DNA from: CF-162 sp040882565
GTDB taxonomy: Bacteria; Chloroflexota; Dehalococcoidia; SM23-28-2; RBG-16-64-32
Assembly (NCBI GenBank): GCA_040882565.1
Contig: JBBEAZ010000031.1
Coordinates: 1-64,000, forward strand
Direction: 5' to 3'
DNA length: 64,000 nucleotides
Part shown: positions 1 to 7,057 of the stretch, one piece after another
Numbering within the stretch: the first letter of the stretch is position 1
How the letters are laid out: every line of letters starts with the position of its first letter
Made by a program: the position numbers and the translations under genes
The notes under the pieces: generated by a model
What the model saw: the letters and a program-made list of their open reading frames with translations, nothing else
What the model was told of the DNA's origin: nothing
The model's database searches: none

Positions 1-210
1 CGGGTCCTCCAGGGCATGTCCGCGGCCCGCGGCGGCACCCCTGAGGAGGCGGCGGAAGCGCTCCTAATCGGCGGCGCCGACGAAGTCAAGGAGAAGATCG
101 GTCGCTACGCGGACGCCGGCGTCGAGGAAATCTACGTCGCGCTATGGCCGCGCTTCCTCCCGGAGCCCGCGCGGCGCTTCGTTCAAGAAGTAATCCCGGC
201 GTTTGGATAG
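1..210 (+). CDS. LLM-class flavin-dependent oxidoreductase, C-terminal fragment
   Basis: This is the last 69 codons of a gene that begins before the window; the frame is open from base 1 and stops at TAG 208-210. The tail with GGADEVKEKIGRYADAGVEE and a closing FVQEVIPAF resembles the C-terminus of luciferase-like (LLM) F420- or FMN-dependent oxidoreductases, where the last helices of the TIM barrel read 'G..eev.e.i..y..aGvd'. The substrate cannot be inferred. An ATG at 16 lies inside the domain and is unlikely to be the true start. The next gene begins 12 bases later on the same strand. Confidence 0.7.
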   Translation, partial: RVLQGMSAARGGTPEEAAEALLIGGADEVKEKIGRYADAGVEEIYVALWPRFLPEPARRFVQEVIPAFG

Positions 211-222
211 AATATCGGCGCC

Positions 223-1155
223 ATGCTAGTCTTCGTCGCCGGCGCAACAGGAGTCCTCGGACGCGCTAGCGTCCGCGAGTTGATCGCCGCGGGTCACGAA
301 GTTCGCGGCGCGTCCCGCAGCGGCGCCAACGCGGCCATCCTGCGCGAGCTCGGCGCCACACCGGTCTCGGTCGACCTCTTTGACCCGGCGTCCGCGCGCG
401 AGGCCGTCGCCGGTTGTGACGCCGTCGCCCACCTCGCGACCAAGATCCCACCGCTCATGAAAATGCGCTCGCGCAAGGCGTGGGTCGAGAACGACCGCAT
501 CCGGCGCGACGTCACGAAGAACCTCGTCGACGCCGCCCTCGCAGCCGACGCTAAGACCTTCGTCGTCGAATCGATCACCTTCGTCTATGGCGACGGCGGC
601 GATGAGTGGATCGACGAAGACTTTCCGGTCAAGCCCGCCTGGACAGCCCTGGACTCAACGTTTGATCTGGAACGCGAGGCGAAGCGTTTCGCCGAAAGTG
701 GTGGCAAGGCGGTGATCCTCCGCTTCGGCCTCTTCTACGGCCCGGACGCACAGAGCACCCTCGACTCGGCGAAACTGGCGCGGCGGCGGATGCTGCCCGT
801 TATCGGCAAGGGCCAGAACTACTTCTCGTCCATCCATCACGACGACGCAGCGCGGGCCGTCGTCGCCGCACTGGACGCCCCTGGCGGAACCTACAACGTC
901 GTCGAGGACGATCCTGTGCGCCAGGTTGAATACGCCGCGGCGTTCCGCGAAGCGATCGGAGCGCCGAAGTCGATGCGGATGCCCCGCTGGCTCGGCAAGC
1001 TATTCGTGGGCGGTCCCGCGAACTACATCTTGCAATCGCAGCGCATCTCGAACCGGCGCTTCAAAGAAGCGACCGGCTGGGCGCCGAGCTACCCCAGAGT
1101 TCGCGACGGCTTCCGTCAGGTTGCCGAACAAATGGCGAAAGCGGACGCGAATTGA
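223..1155 (+). CDS. NAD-dependent epimerase/dehydratase family protein
   Basis: A 310-residue protein of the extended SDR (NAD-dependent epimerase/dehydratase) family. Residues 1-20 hold the beta1-loop-alpha1 dinucleotide-binding motif GATGVLG, followed by AAGHEVRGASRS, the second strand that reads the cofactor ribose. The central region has the HLATKIPP and VVESITFVYGD segments expected near the active site, but a canonical YxxxK is not obvious, so the chemistry is uncertain. Its stop overlaps the TTG start of the next gene (TTGA), and the two Rossmann proteins probably form a translationally coupled pair. Confidence 0.8.
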   Translation: MLVFVAGATGVLGRASVRELIAAGHEVRGASRSGANAAILRELGATPVSVDLFDPASAREAVAGCDAVAHLATKIPPLMKMRSRKAWVENDRIRRDVTKNLVDAALAADAKTFVVESITFVYGDGGDEWIDEDFPVKPAWTALDSTFDLEREAKRFAESGGKAVILRFGLFYGPDAQSTLDSAKLARRRMLPVIGKGQNYFSSIHHDDAARAVVAALDAPGGTYNVVEDDPVRQVEYAAAFREAIGAPKSMRMPRWLGKLFVGGPANYILQSQRISNRRFKEATGWAPSYPRVRDGFRQVAEQMAKADAN

Positions 1156-1931
1156 AGGTGCTCCTCACGGGCGGCCGCGGTGGTCTCGGCGCCGAACTGG
1201 TGCCACGGCTCCGCGCGGCTGGCCACCAACTCCGGATCAGCAGCCGCAAGCAGGCGCCGCCGGCTCTCGAGCCGGGCGTCGAGTGGGCCCAATCAGACCT
1301 CTTAACAGGCGAGGGCCTCACGGAATCGGTGAGCATGGCCGATGCGATAGTTCACGCGGCGTCGAGTCCGTTCAAGAAGACGGTGGAGACAGACGTCGAT
1401 GGCACCAAAAGACTTCTGGACGCCGCCAGAGCGGCCGGGGTCGAGCACTTCTACTACATCTCGATCGTCGGCGTAGACCGCATGAAGCTCCCCTACTACA
1501 AGGCCAAGCACACCGCCGAGCAGGCTATCGAAAAGTCCGGTGTGCCGTACACCATCCTCCGCGCGACCCAGTTCCACACTCTGCTGGACACCCTCCTGCA
1601 GACGCTGTTCAAGAAAGGGCCGCTCCTCTTCGTCCCCCGCGCCGCGAAGTTCCAGCCGATCGAGACCGGCGAAGTTGCTGACCATATGGTGGAGACTCTG
1701 GCCAATGGCCCTTCCGGCCGCCTACCGGACATCGGCGGGCCAGAAGTGCTTCCCGCCGGTCACATCGCCGATACCTGGGTGACGGCTAGCGGAACGAGGG
1801 TGCTCAAGGTGCCGGTGCCTGCGCTGGGTCCGGCAGGCGAGTTGGCAAAGGGACTGAACACCTGCCCGGAAAACAAGTTCGGAAAGATCACCTGGGCCCA
1901 GTGGCTCCAAAAGACGTACGGGTCCTCATAG
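1152..1931 (+). CDS. NAD(P)H-binding SDR-like protein (NmrA-like)
   Basis: A 259-residue atypical SDR. The N-terminal motif TGGRGGLG is the cofactor loop, and the sequence around residues 90-135 (GVEHFYYISIVGVDRM, then YYKAKHTAEQAI) is typical of NmrA-like or complex I NDUFA9-like NAD(P)H-binding proteins. The YYKAK segment supplies a plausible YxxxK pair. The start is taken as TTG 1152, which overlaps the stop of the upstream gene; no ATG gives the complete Rossmann strand. It probably acts as a reductase on an unknown quinone or carbonyl substrate. The end overlaps the next gene by about 30 bases. Confidence 0.78.
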   Translation: MKVLLTGGRGGLGAELVPRLRAAGHQLRISSRKQAPPALEPGVEWAQSDLLTGEGLTESVSMADAIVHAASSPFKKTVETDVDGTKRLLDAARAAGVEHFYYISIVGVDRMKLPYYKAKHTAEQAIEKSGVPYTILRATQFHTLLDTLLQTLFKKGPLLFVPRAAKFQPIETGEVADHMVETLANGPSGRLPDIGGPEVLPAGHIADTWVTASGTRVLKVPVPALGPAGELAKGLNTCPENKFGKITWAQWLQKTYGSS

Positions 1932-2419
1932 TCGATCTCGTCCCGCACATGGACGCTGGCGACCGGGCGGACTGGCGCGGCGACCACGACGATCGCCCGC
2001 TCAGTCGCCTCGGACGCCGACAGGCTGCAGCCCTCCGCGACGCCCTGACGACCGACCGCATCGACGCGCTCTACGCCAGCCCCGCTCTCCGCGCCCGCCA
2101 AACCCTGGAGCCAATCGCGCGGGCCACCGGCCTGTCGATTGAGACGCTGCCGGCTCTCGCGGAGGAGCAACAGGGCGAGGGCAGTGCCATCCTGGCGGAA
2201 CGCGCCGAGACCGCACTCCTCCAGATGCGGACACGCGGGACCGGGCGCGTAATCGCCGCATCTCACGGTGACCTGATCCCGACGCTGGCCGCGCAAATTG
2301 CCCTCACCATCGGCGGGAACGTGGCACGGCTTGAGCACCGCGGCCAGTGGTATCGCATCGAGGTAGCCGAAGCGATACGTAGCATCGAACGGCTCGAAGT
2401 GAGTGACTTCCCGCACTGA
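1901..2419 (+). CDS. Histidine phosphatase-like protein with altered RHG motif
   Basis: A 172-residue member of the histidine phosphatase (phosphoglycerate mutase-like) superfamily. The fold is recognisable: AGDRADW, RPLSRLGRRQA near residues 32-42, SPALRARQT at 60-68 and the second catalytic motif SHGDLIP at 121-127. In this family the first motif is LVRHA or RHG, with Arg next to the phospho-acceptor His. Here it reads LVPHM (P15-H16), so the His is kept but the Arg is replaced by Pro. This may lower or abolish activity. The start is uncertain: ATG 1901 overlaps the preceding gene, and GTG codons slightly downstream are alternatives. Confidence 0.75.
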   Translation: MAPKDVRVLIVDLVPHMDAGDRADWRGDHDDRPLSRLGRRQAAALRDALTTDRIDALYASPALRARQTLEPIARATGLSIETLPALAEEQQGEGSAILAERAETALLQMRTRGTGRVIAASHGDLIPTLAAQIALTIGGNVARLEHRGQWYRIEVAEAIRSIERLEVSDFPH

Positions 2420-2473
2420 CTGCGGGCTGTCACTTGCCAAGCGTCGCCGCGTTTCCCGTAATATTAGGTTCCT

Positions 2474-2680
2474 ATGAGCGGCTGCCTCGCCTGCGGGCAT
2501 GAGTACGAGCGCCACCTCTTCGGTGGCATGTGCTTTTATTGCGACTGCAAGCGCGCCGTCTACGAGACGGAGGCGCCGTTCGGGCTGTCCAGCGCTCGCG
2601 CCGCCGCTGAGCCGACGAACGGCAAGAAGCCGACGAAGAAAAAGCGCGCCCCGACCAACCGCCGCCTGGGCTCGCACTAG
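2474..2680 (+). CDS. Small putative zinc-ribbon protein
   Basis: A 68-residue protein not recognised as a named family. Cysteines at positions 4, 7, 20, 23 and 25 form a CxxC...CxxC pattern that could hold a zinc ion. The last 25 residues are rich in Lys and Arg (KKPTKKKRAP), as in small nucleic-acid-binding proteins. It stands alone between the phosphatase-like gene and the DinB-like gene. A weak TTGCCA (2434-2439) and TAATAT (2459-2464) pair lies upstream. Coding is supported by the Cys spacing and by a start just after a gene-free gap; the function is unknown. Confidence 0.55.
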   Translation: MSGCLACGHEYERHLFGGMCFYCDCKRAVYETEAPFGLSSARAAAEPTNGKKPTKKKRAPTNRRLGSH

Positions 2681-2704
2681 ATGTCCCGAAGTGCCTCTCG
2701 TCAC

Positions 2705-2733
2705 TTGACACCTTTTCGCCGTCGTTCTAGCCT
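2705..2733 (+). promoter_or_regulatory. Sigma70-type promoter of the DinB-like gene
   Basis: TTGACA at 2705-2710 and TAGCCT at 2728-2733 are separated by exactly 17 bases. They lie 31 bases upstream of the ATG, whose leader also contains AAGGAGG at 2752-2758. The match to the sigma70 consensus is strong in -35 and moderate in -10. Confidence 0.6.
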
Positions 2734-2764
2734 AACGTTCGCGTAAGAGTTAAGGAGGGGTCCG

Positions 2765-3286
2765 ATGACCGATCAACCAACGCTATCCAAGACACAGCTC
2801 CTGGAAGCCCTCAAGTCCAGTGGCGACGAGATCCTCGCCAAGCTCGAAGAAGTCCCCGCCGAAGCAATGGAGGCCGGCTGTTACGAAAACGGCTGGAACG
2901 CGCGGCAAGTGCTAGCCCACATGGCGGCGATCGAGTGGTCATATCCCCGCCTGATCGACGTCGCCAGCAACGGTCCCCCGCCGGAGAAGAAGGCCGAACC
3001 GCGCGCGCAGGCTGCGAGCAAGCCGGCCCGCGGCGGCATCAACGACTACAACAACCGCCAGATCGAGCGCTACGCCGACGCGTCCGTCGCCGAACTGATC
3101 GACGTTTTCCGCAAGAACCGCGCGACCACGATCGCTACAGTCGAGGCAACCGAAGAGAGCCTCTTCGCCACGCCGGTCAAGAGCGCCGGCGGCATCCAGG
3201 GCACCCTCGGGAATGTGCTGAACATGGTCGCCGTCATGCACGTCCGCTCGCATTTTGCTGATATCGTGGCTAGCGCATCCAAGTAG
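2765..3286 (+). CDS. DinB-like metal-dependent protein
   Basis: A 173-residue four-helix DinB/YfiT-like protein. The family binds a divalent metal through three histidines; here H52 (VLAHMA) and the H159/H163 pair (MHVRSHF) are in the expected places. Members act as thiol-dependent S-transferases or maleylpyruvate isomerase-like enzymes, or protect against genotoxins, and the substrate cannot be told. A strong ribosome site (AAGGAGG, 2752-2758) fixes the ATG start. It is followed 21 bases later by the PPOX protein on the same strand. Confidence 0.8.
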   Translation: MTDQPTLSKTQLLEALKSSGDEILAKLEEVPAEAMEAGCYENGWNARQVLAHMAAIEWSYPRLIDVASNGPPPEKKAEPRAQAASKPARGGINDYNNRQIERYADASVAELIDVFRKNRATTIATVEATEESLFATPVKSAGGIQGTLGNVLNMVAVMHVRSHFADIVASASK

Positions 3287-3307
3287 AGCACGGACAGGAG
3301 GCCCGGC

Positions 3308-3769
3308 ATGTCGAAGCGCGACCTGATACGCATGACCGACGATGAGGTCGACGCGTTCCTGCATGAACAGCGGACGATGGCGATCGCGACTATCGGCCCA
3401 ACCGGCCGGCCGCATGTGGTCGCCATGTGGTACGCCTTCGTCGACGGCGCCCCTTGCTTCTGGACCTTCGCTAAGTCGCAGAAAGTCGTGAACCTACGCC
3501 GCGACCCACACATAACCTGCATGGTTGAGGACGGCAAGGCGTACAACGAACTGCGCGGCGTCGAGCTCATCGCCACCGCAACAATGACCGAAGACGAGGA
3601 CGAGGTCCTGAAGTTCGGCATCGCCGAGTTCGAGCGCTATCAGGGCATCAAAGTCGGTGAGGCCACCCTGCCTGCGGTCCAGAACATGGCTCGCAAGCGG
3701 GTCGTCGTCCGCATCGAAGTCGAGCGCGTCGTCTCGTGGGACCACCGCAAGCTCGGCGGCGCGTACTAG
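3308..3769 (+). CDS. Pyridoxamine 5'-phosphate oxidase-like (PPOX) flavin/F420 protein
   Basis: A 153-residue split beta-barrel protein of the PPOX class. The sequence MAIATIGPTGRPHVVAMWYAF is the typical first hairpin of F420- or FMN-dependent members, and the strand KVVNLRRDPHITCMVEDG contains the conserved basic segment that meets the cofactor phosphate. The length is normal for single-domain members. It probably catalyses a small reduction with F420H2 or FMN; the substrate is unknown. GGAGG at 3297-3301 precedes the ATG. Its stop codon shares a base with the start of the next gene, which suggests an operon. Confidence 0.8.
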   Translation: MSKRDLIRMTDDEVDAFLHEQRTMAIATIGPTGRPHVVAMWYAFVDGAPCFWTFAKSQKVVNLRRDPHITCMVEDGKAYNELRGVELIATATMTEDEDEVLKFGIAEFERYQGIKVGEATLPAVQNMARKRVVVRIEVERVVSWDHRKLGGAY

Positions 3770-4551
3770 TGACAGCTCCGAAAGTCCTCACCGAAGTCCG
3801 CGGCCGCGCCTGGCTGGTCACGATCAACCGTCCGGAAGTGCGCAACTGTGTCGACGGCGAGACCGCCGGCCTCCTCGAAAAAGCGGTGACCCGCTTCAAG
3901 TCGGACGGAGCTCTCGATGTCATGGTCTTCACCGGCGCCGGCGAGCAAGCGTTTTGCTCCGGCGCCGACCTCAAAAGCATCGACAGCCTGATGACGCGCC
4001 CAAACGCCGGCAAGTCCGGCCCAATGGGCCTCTCACGGATCACGGATGTCGGCAAGCCTGTGATCGGCGCGATTAACGGCTACTGCACAGCGGGTGGACT
4101 CGAGTTGGCCAGTTGGTGCGACTTCCGCATCGCATCCGCCGATGCGCAGTTCGGCGTCCTCAACCGCCGCTGGGGCGTCCCGCTCGCAGACGGCGGGACG
4201 CAACGCCTGCCACCTATCGTTGGCCTCGGCAACGCTCTCTACCTGATCGTCACCGGCGCGCAGATCAACGCCCAGCATGCCCTGAGGATGGGCCTCGTCC
4301 AGGAGATCGTGCCACCCGGCAAGGCAGTCGACCGGGCCCTCGAGATCGCGAACACTGTCGCGACATACCCGCAGCCGGCCATGCGCGCCGACCGCCGCGC
4401 CGCGCTCTCAGCCTTCGACTTACCGATCGAGCAGGGCCTCCGCTACGAGGTCGAAGTACACAGCGAAACTCTCGCCGACCCTGCGATGCGCGACTGGCTG
4501 GCCCGCTTTGCTCGTGGCGAGCGACCAGCGCCGTTGACGCCCCCGAAATAA
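3769..4551 (+). CDS. Enoyl-CoA hydratase/isomerase family protein (crotonase)
   Basis: About 260 residues with a crotonase fold. The oxyanion-hole segments are visible: FCSGADLKSID in the first half and GYCTAGGLELASWCDFRIA, where the GG pair stabilises the thioester enolate. One catalytic Glu position is plausible in GGLEL. The GTG at 3769 is chosen as start because it overlaps the upstream TAG and gives the usual family N-terminus; an in-frame ATG at 3736 lies inside the upstream gene. It likely hydrates or isomerises an acyl-CoA; the specific substrate is unknown. Confidence 0.85.
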   Translation: MTAPKVLTEVRGRAWLVTINRPEVRNCVDGETAGLLEKAVTRFKSDGALDVMVFTGAGEQAFCSGADLKSIDSLMTRPNAGKSGPMGLSRITDVGKPVIGAINGYCTAGGLELASWCDFRIASADAQFGVLNRRWGVPLADGGTQRLPPIVGLGNALYLIVTGAQINAQHALRMGLVQEIVPPGKAVDRALEIANTVATYPQPAMRADRRAALSAFDLPIEQGLRYEVEVHSETLADPAMRDWLARFARGERPAPLTPPK

Positions 4552-4553
4552 CG

Positions 4554-4583
4554 TTGACAATACGTCGCGGATAACCGTATCGT
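4554..4583 (+). promoter_or_regulatory. Promoter of the first dockerin-like secreted protein gene
   Basis: TTGACA at 4554-4559 and TATCGT at 4578-4583 with an 18-base spacer lie directly after the crotonase stop and about 45 bases before the TTG start of the next gene. A full -35 consensus is present. Confidence 0.55.
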
Positions 4584-4628
4584 TCGCTCATTCCAGCCGC
4601 ACCCGGGCGGCGGGAGGAGGGTCGGTCC

Positions 4629-5519
4629 TTGTCTGTTCGCTCGTATCCATTGCTCGGAATCATCGCCGTCGCCGTCATCACCGGGGCGATCGTGGTCCTG
4701 CGATCTGGAGCGCACGGTTCTTCCAGCGCGTCCGCCGTGGCGCCCGCGGGCTGGGACTCAAGCGATATCTGCAACAAGTACGCCGTCCTCTCACTTACGA
4801 TGACGTCAGGGTTTGCGAATGAGGAGGCCATCAGCTTGCCGGCGAACGTCAGCGCCTTCATCGACTGCCTGATCGAGGGGACATCCGTCCAGGCGGCGCC
4901 GGGGGCTCTCATCCCGGTCAGCATCGAGTCGCCCCCGCCGTGGGTGAATGTTGAGGGTGACTTCTTGTTTAGTTCGCCAGGCACGCTAGTCGCCGAAGGT
5001 TTGGGGACCGTGGCAGGCGTCGCGAATGCGCGCGTTGTACTCGACGTGGAAATCGAAACCGAGGTGCCGCACGAAGTGACCGGCACATACACAATGGGTG
5101 CCGACGGTGAGCTGCCAGGCGGTGAACCGGCCGTTTACGAAGTGAACGGTCACCTCGCAGACGACGTGCCGACGGTTACTCCGACGTCCGAACCAACGCC
5201 CACTAACTCGCCCACCGCGCCGCCCGGTGAAACGGTCGTCTGGGGCAACAACAACTGCTCCGACGGCCCACCGGACCCCGTCGACTCCCTCCTCGCCCTG
5301 CGCTTTGACGCCGGGCTCTCGACCAACACCGGCGATTGCCCGAGTATGGGCGTCGTCGTCGAAGTCCAGAACGCCTCGCCACATCCGTGGGGCGACATCG
5401 ACTGCGGAGGAGACGTGAACCCGGTCGACTCGCTTAAACTGCTCCGCTTCGACGGCGGCCTCAGCGTCGCACAGGAGCCCGGCTGCCCTCAGCTCGGCTC
5501 AGAGGTAGAGGTGACCTAG
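4629..5519 (+). CDS. Secreted protein with C-terminal tandem dockerin-like units
   Basis: A 296-residue exported protein. Residues 7-25 form a hydrophobic signal or anchor segment. The middle (about 35-180) has a beta-rich look and is not recognised. A Pro/Thr linker (about 183-202) leads to two dockerin-like units, residues 205-253 and 254-296. Each has W-G-x-x-[DN]-C, an NPVDSL or DPVDSL helix start, an R-F-D-x-G-L helix end and a later CP. The spacing of Asp1, Asp/Asn3, residue 9 and Asp12 fits a dockerin-type calcium loop. The TTG start is supported by GGGAGGAGGG just upstream. It is the first of five proteins sharing this end. Confidence 0.75.
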   Translation: MSVRSYPLLGIIAVAVITGAIVVLRSGAHGSSSASAVAPAGWDSSDICNKYAVLSLTMTSGFANEEAISLPANVSAFIDCLIEGTSVQAAPGALIPVSIESPPPWVNVEGDFLFSSPGTLVAEGLGTVAGVANARVVLDVEIETEVPHEVTGTYTMGADGELPGGEPAVYEVNGHLADDVPTVTPTSEPTPTNSPTAPPGETVVWGNNNCSDGPPDPVDSLLALRFDAGLSTNTGDCPSMGVVVEVQNASPHPWGDIDCGGDVNPVDSLKLLRFDGGLSVAQEPGCPQLGSEVEVT

Positions 5520-5667
5520 GCGTGGCTTGCGCATCAACCATTGCGGAACAGAAGCACAATAGCGCATCATCCAACCTAACAGGGCCGCCACAACCGCACA
5601 GTGTGGCTCTGTCCATACATCTCGGTGTGATGCCGAGCCCGGTCGAGACCCTATAGGCCTAACTCAG

Positions 5668-5684
5668 CTGCCGATTCGGCAGCA
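5668..5684 (+). other. Hairpin just upstream of a ribosome-binding site
   Basis: A 7-bp perfect stem (GCTGCCG / CGGCAGC) with loop ATT ends immediately before AAGGAGG (5684-5690). It could modulate access to the ribosome site of the choice-of-anchor L gene. The rest of the 172-base intergenic region shows no recognisable riboswitch. Confidence 0.35.
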
Positions 5685-5692
5685 AGGAGGAA

Positions 5693-6895
5693 ATGGTGAA
5701 ACGAAGTCTTCTCGCGCCTGCCTTGCTGGTTCTATTCCTAATTGCGCTGTCCCTCCTGGCCAGCCCGGCGGACAGGACGGAAGCCGTGCCGGAGCCTGCT
5801 GCCAACCTGGCCAACGCGATGGTTGATTCCAGCTGCGGCTTGATCGACGCCGCCTACGAAACCACTCCCCCGGATGGCACGCCAACGGGGGTCTACGGCT
5901 CGTCGTTGAGCTTCTTCCCGACCCGGGGTTCCACCTTCGGAATCCTGACGACCGGGGGCTTCGAGCTCGCCGATGACCCGAATGACAGCGACGCGAGCGG
6001 CGAGGACTTGGGCGGCGATAGCGTGAGAGGCGACACCGACTTCGATGTCGTGATTCTACGCATCGACTGCACGCCGGCGGCGACTGCCAATTGCCTGAGT
6101 TTTGACTTTGCATTCTACTCGGAAGAGTTCCCGGAATTCGTTGGGACTGAATTCAACGATGCGTTCCTTGCCGAGCTGAATACGTCCTCGTGGACCACCT
6201 CGGGCTCGACGATCGATGCTCCCAACAACTTCGCGTTCGATCCCCTTGGCCAGCCTGTGACTATCAACTCTACCGGCGCGACGAGCATGACGCTTCCTAA
6301 CGCCGCGGATACGACATACGACGCCGGAACAACGCTCCTCGTCGCCAAGACTACGTTTACCCCCGATACGGACCTCAACGGTTCCGACCCCGGTAACATC
6401 TCACTCTACCTATCGATCTTCGACCAGGGAGATATGATCTACGACTCCGCGGTCTTCATCGATAGGATCCGCACGGGCACAGTGAACCAGGCCGAGGAGT
6501 GTGTGGAAGGCGCCCAACAGGCCGAGATCTGCTTCGACGAAATAGACAACGACGGCGACACACTTGTCGACCGCGACGACCCCGACTGTCCCGATGTGTT
6601 TAATGCCATCTGGGGCGACGACAACTGCTCCCAATCGCCGGACCCTGTGGACTCCCTGATCACGCTCCGCTTCGACGCCGGGCTGGACACGATCACCAAT
6701 GAGTGTCCCGAGATGGGCGATGTCGTGGAGGTGGTCAACGCCTCGCCTCACCCGTGGGGTGACGTTGATTGTGGCGGAGAAGTTAACCCGGTCGACTCAC
6801 TGAAGCTGCTGCGATTCGATGCAGGATTGAACGTCGTGCAGGAGGAGGGCTGCCCGGAGATCGGATCAGCCGTGGAGATCGAAGGGCCGGAGTAA
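5693..6895 (+). CDS. Choice-of-anchor L domain protein with tandem dockerin-like units
   Basis: A 400-residue secreted protein. Residues 5-28 are a signal peptide. Residues about 35-265 match the choice-of-anchor L family: the core FAFYSEEFPEFVGTEFNDAF, a TSMTLPNAADTTYDAGTTLL stretch and a late SIFDQGDMIYDSAVFIDRI segment. A short Cys-containing acidic piece (DEIDNDGDTLVDRDDPDC) links to dockerin-like units at 307-354 and 355-400. The family is usually found on surface proteins that carry interchangeable C-terminal sorting modules. AAGGAGG ends only 2 bases before ATG 5693, so GTG 5696 may be the true start. Confidence 0.8.
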   Translation: MVKRSLLAPALLVLFLIALSLLASPADRTEAVPEPAANLANAMVDSSCGLIDAAYETTPPDGTPTGVYGSSLSFFPTRGSTFGILTTGGFELADDPNDSDASGEDLGGDSVRGDTDFDVVILRIDCTPAATANCLSFDFAFYSEEFPEFVGTEFNDAFLAELNTSSWTTSGSTIDAPNNFAFDPLGQPVTINSTGATSMTLPNAADTTYDAGTTLLVAKTTFTPDTDLNGSDPGNISLYLSIFDQGDMIYDSAVFIDRIRTGTVNQAEECVEGAQQAEICFDEIDNDGDTLVDRDDPDCPDVFNAIWGDDNCSQSPDPVDSLITLRFDAGLDTITNECPEMGDVVEVVNASPHPWGDVDCGGEVNPVDSLKLLRFDAGLNVVQEEGCPEIGSAVEIEGPE

Positions 6896-6944
6896 GCGCA
6901 AATCCGCGGGAGACAGCCCCGACTTCAGGGTCCTTTCATGGCTG

Positions 6945-6966
6945 GTGGCGCAGTCGCCTGCGCCAC
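6945..6966 (+). terminator. Strong hairpin without U-tract after the choice-of-anchor L gene
   Basis: A perfect 9-bp stem (GTGGCGCAG / CTGCGCCAC) with loop TCGC lies 50 bases after the stop. There is no T-run, so it may be a factor-assisted terminator or mRNA-end stabiliser rather than a classical intrinsic terminator. Confidence 0.4.
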
Positions 6967-6976
6967 GGCAAACTGG

Positions 6977-7005
6977 TGTAGTCAGCGACTTCCCGGTGGT
7001 ATACT
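6977..7005 (+). promoter_or_regulatory. Candidate promoter of the beta-helix protein gene
   Basis: TATACT at 7000-7005 is a near-consensus -10, with TGTAGT at 6977-6982 as a weak -35 at a 17-base spacing. It is 53 bases upstream of the ATG. Confidence 0.45.
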
Positions 7006-7057
7006 CTCGCGTTAGCATCCGAATTCTCAGGCCGCCAAGGCCGAGGGGGCACGCACT

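Noticed and set aside
1760..2704. A 314-codon frame antisense to the phosphatase-like and Zn-ribbon genes
   Set aside because: No motif, no ribosome site, and it covers two plus-strand genes with recognisable motifs.
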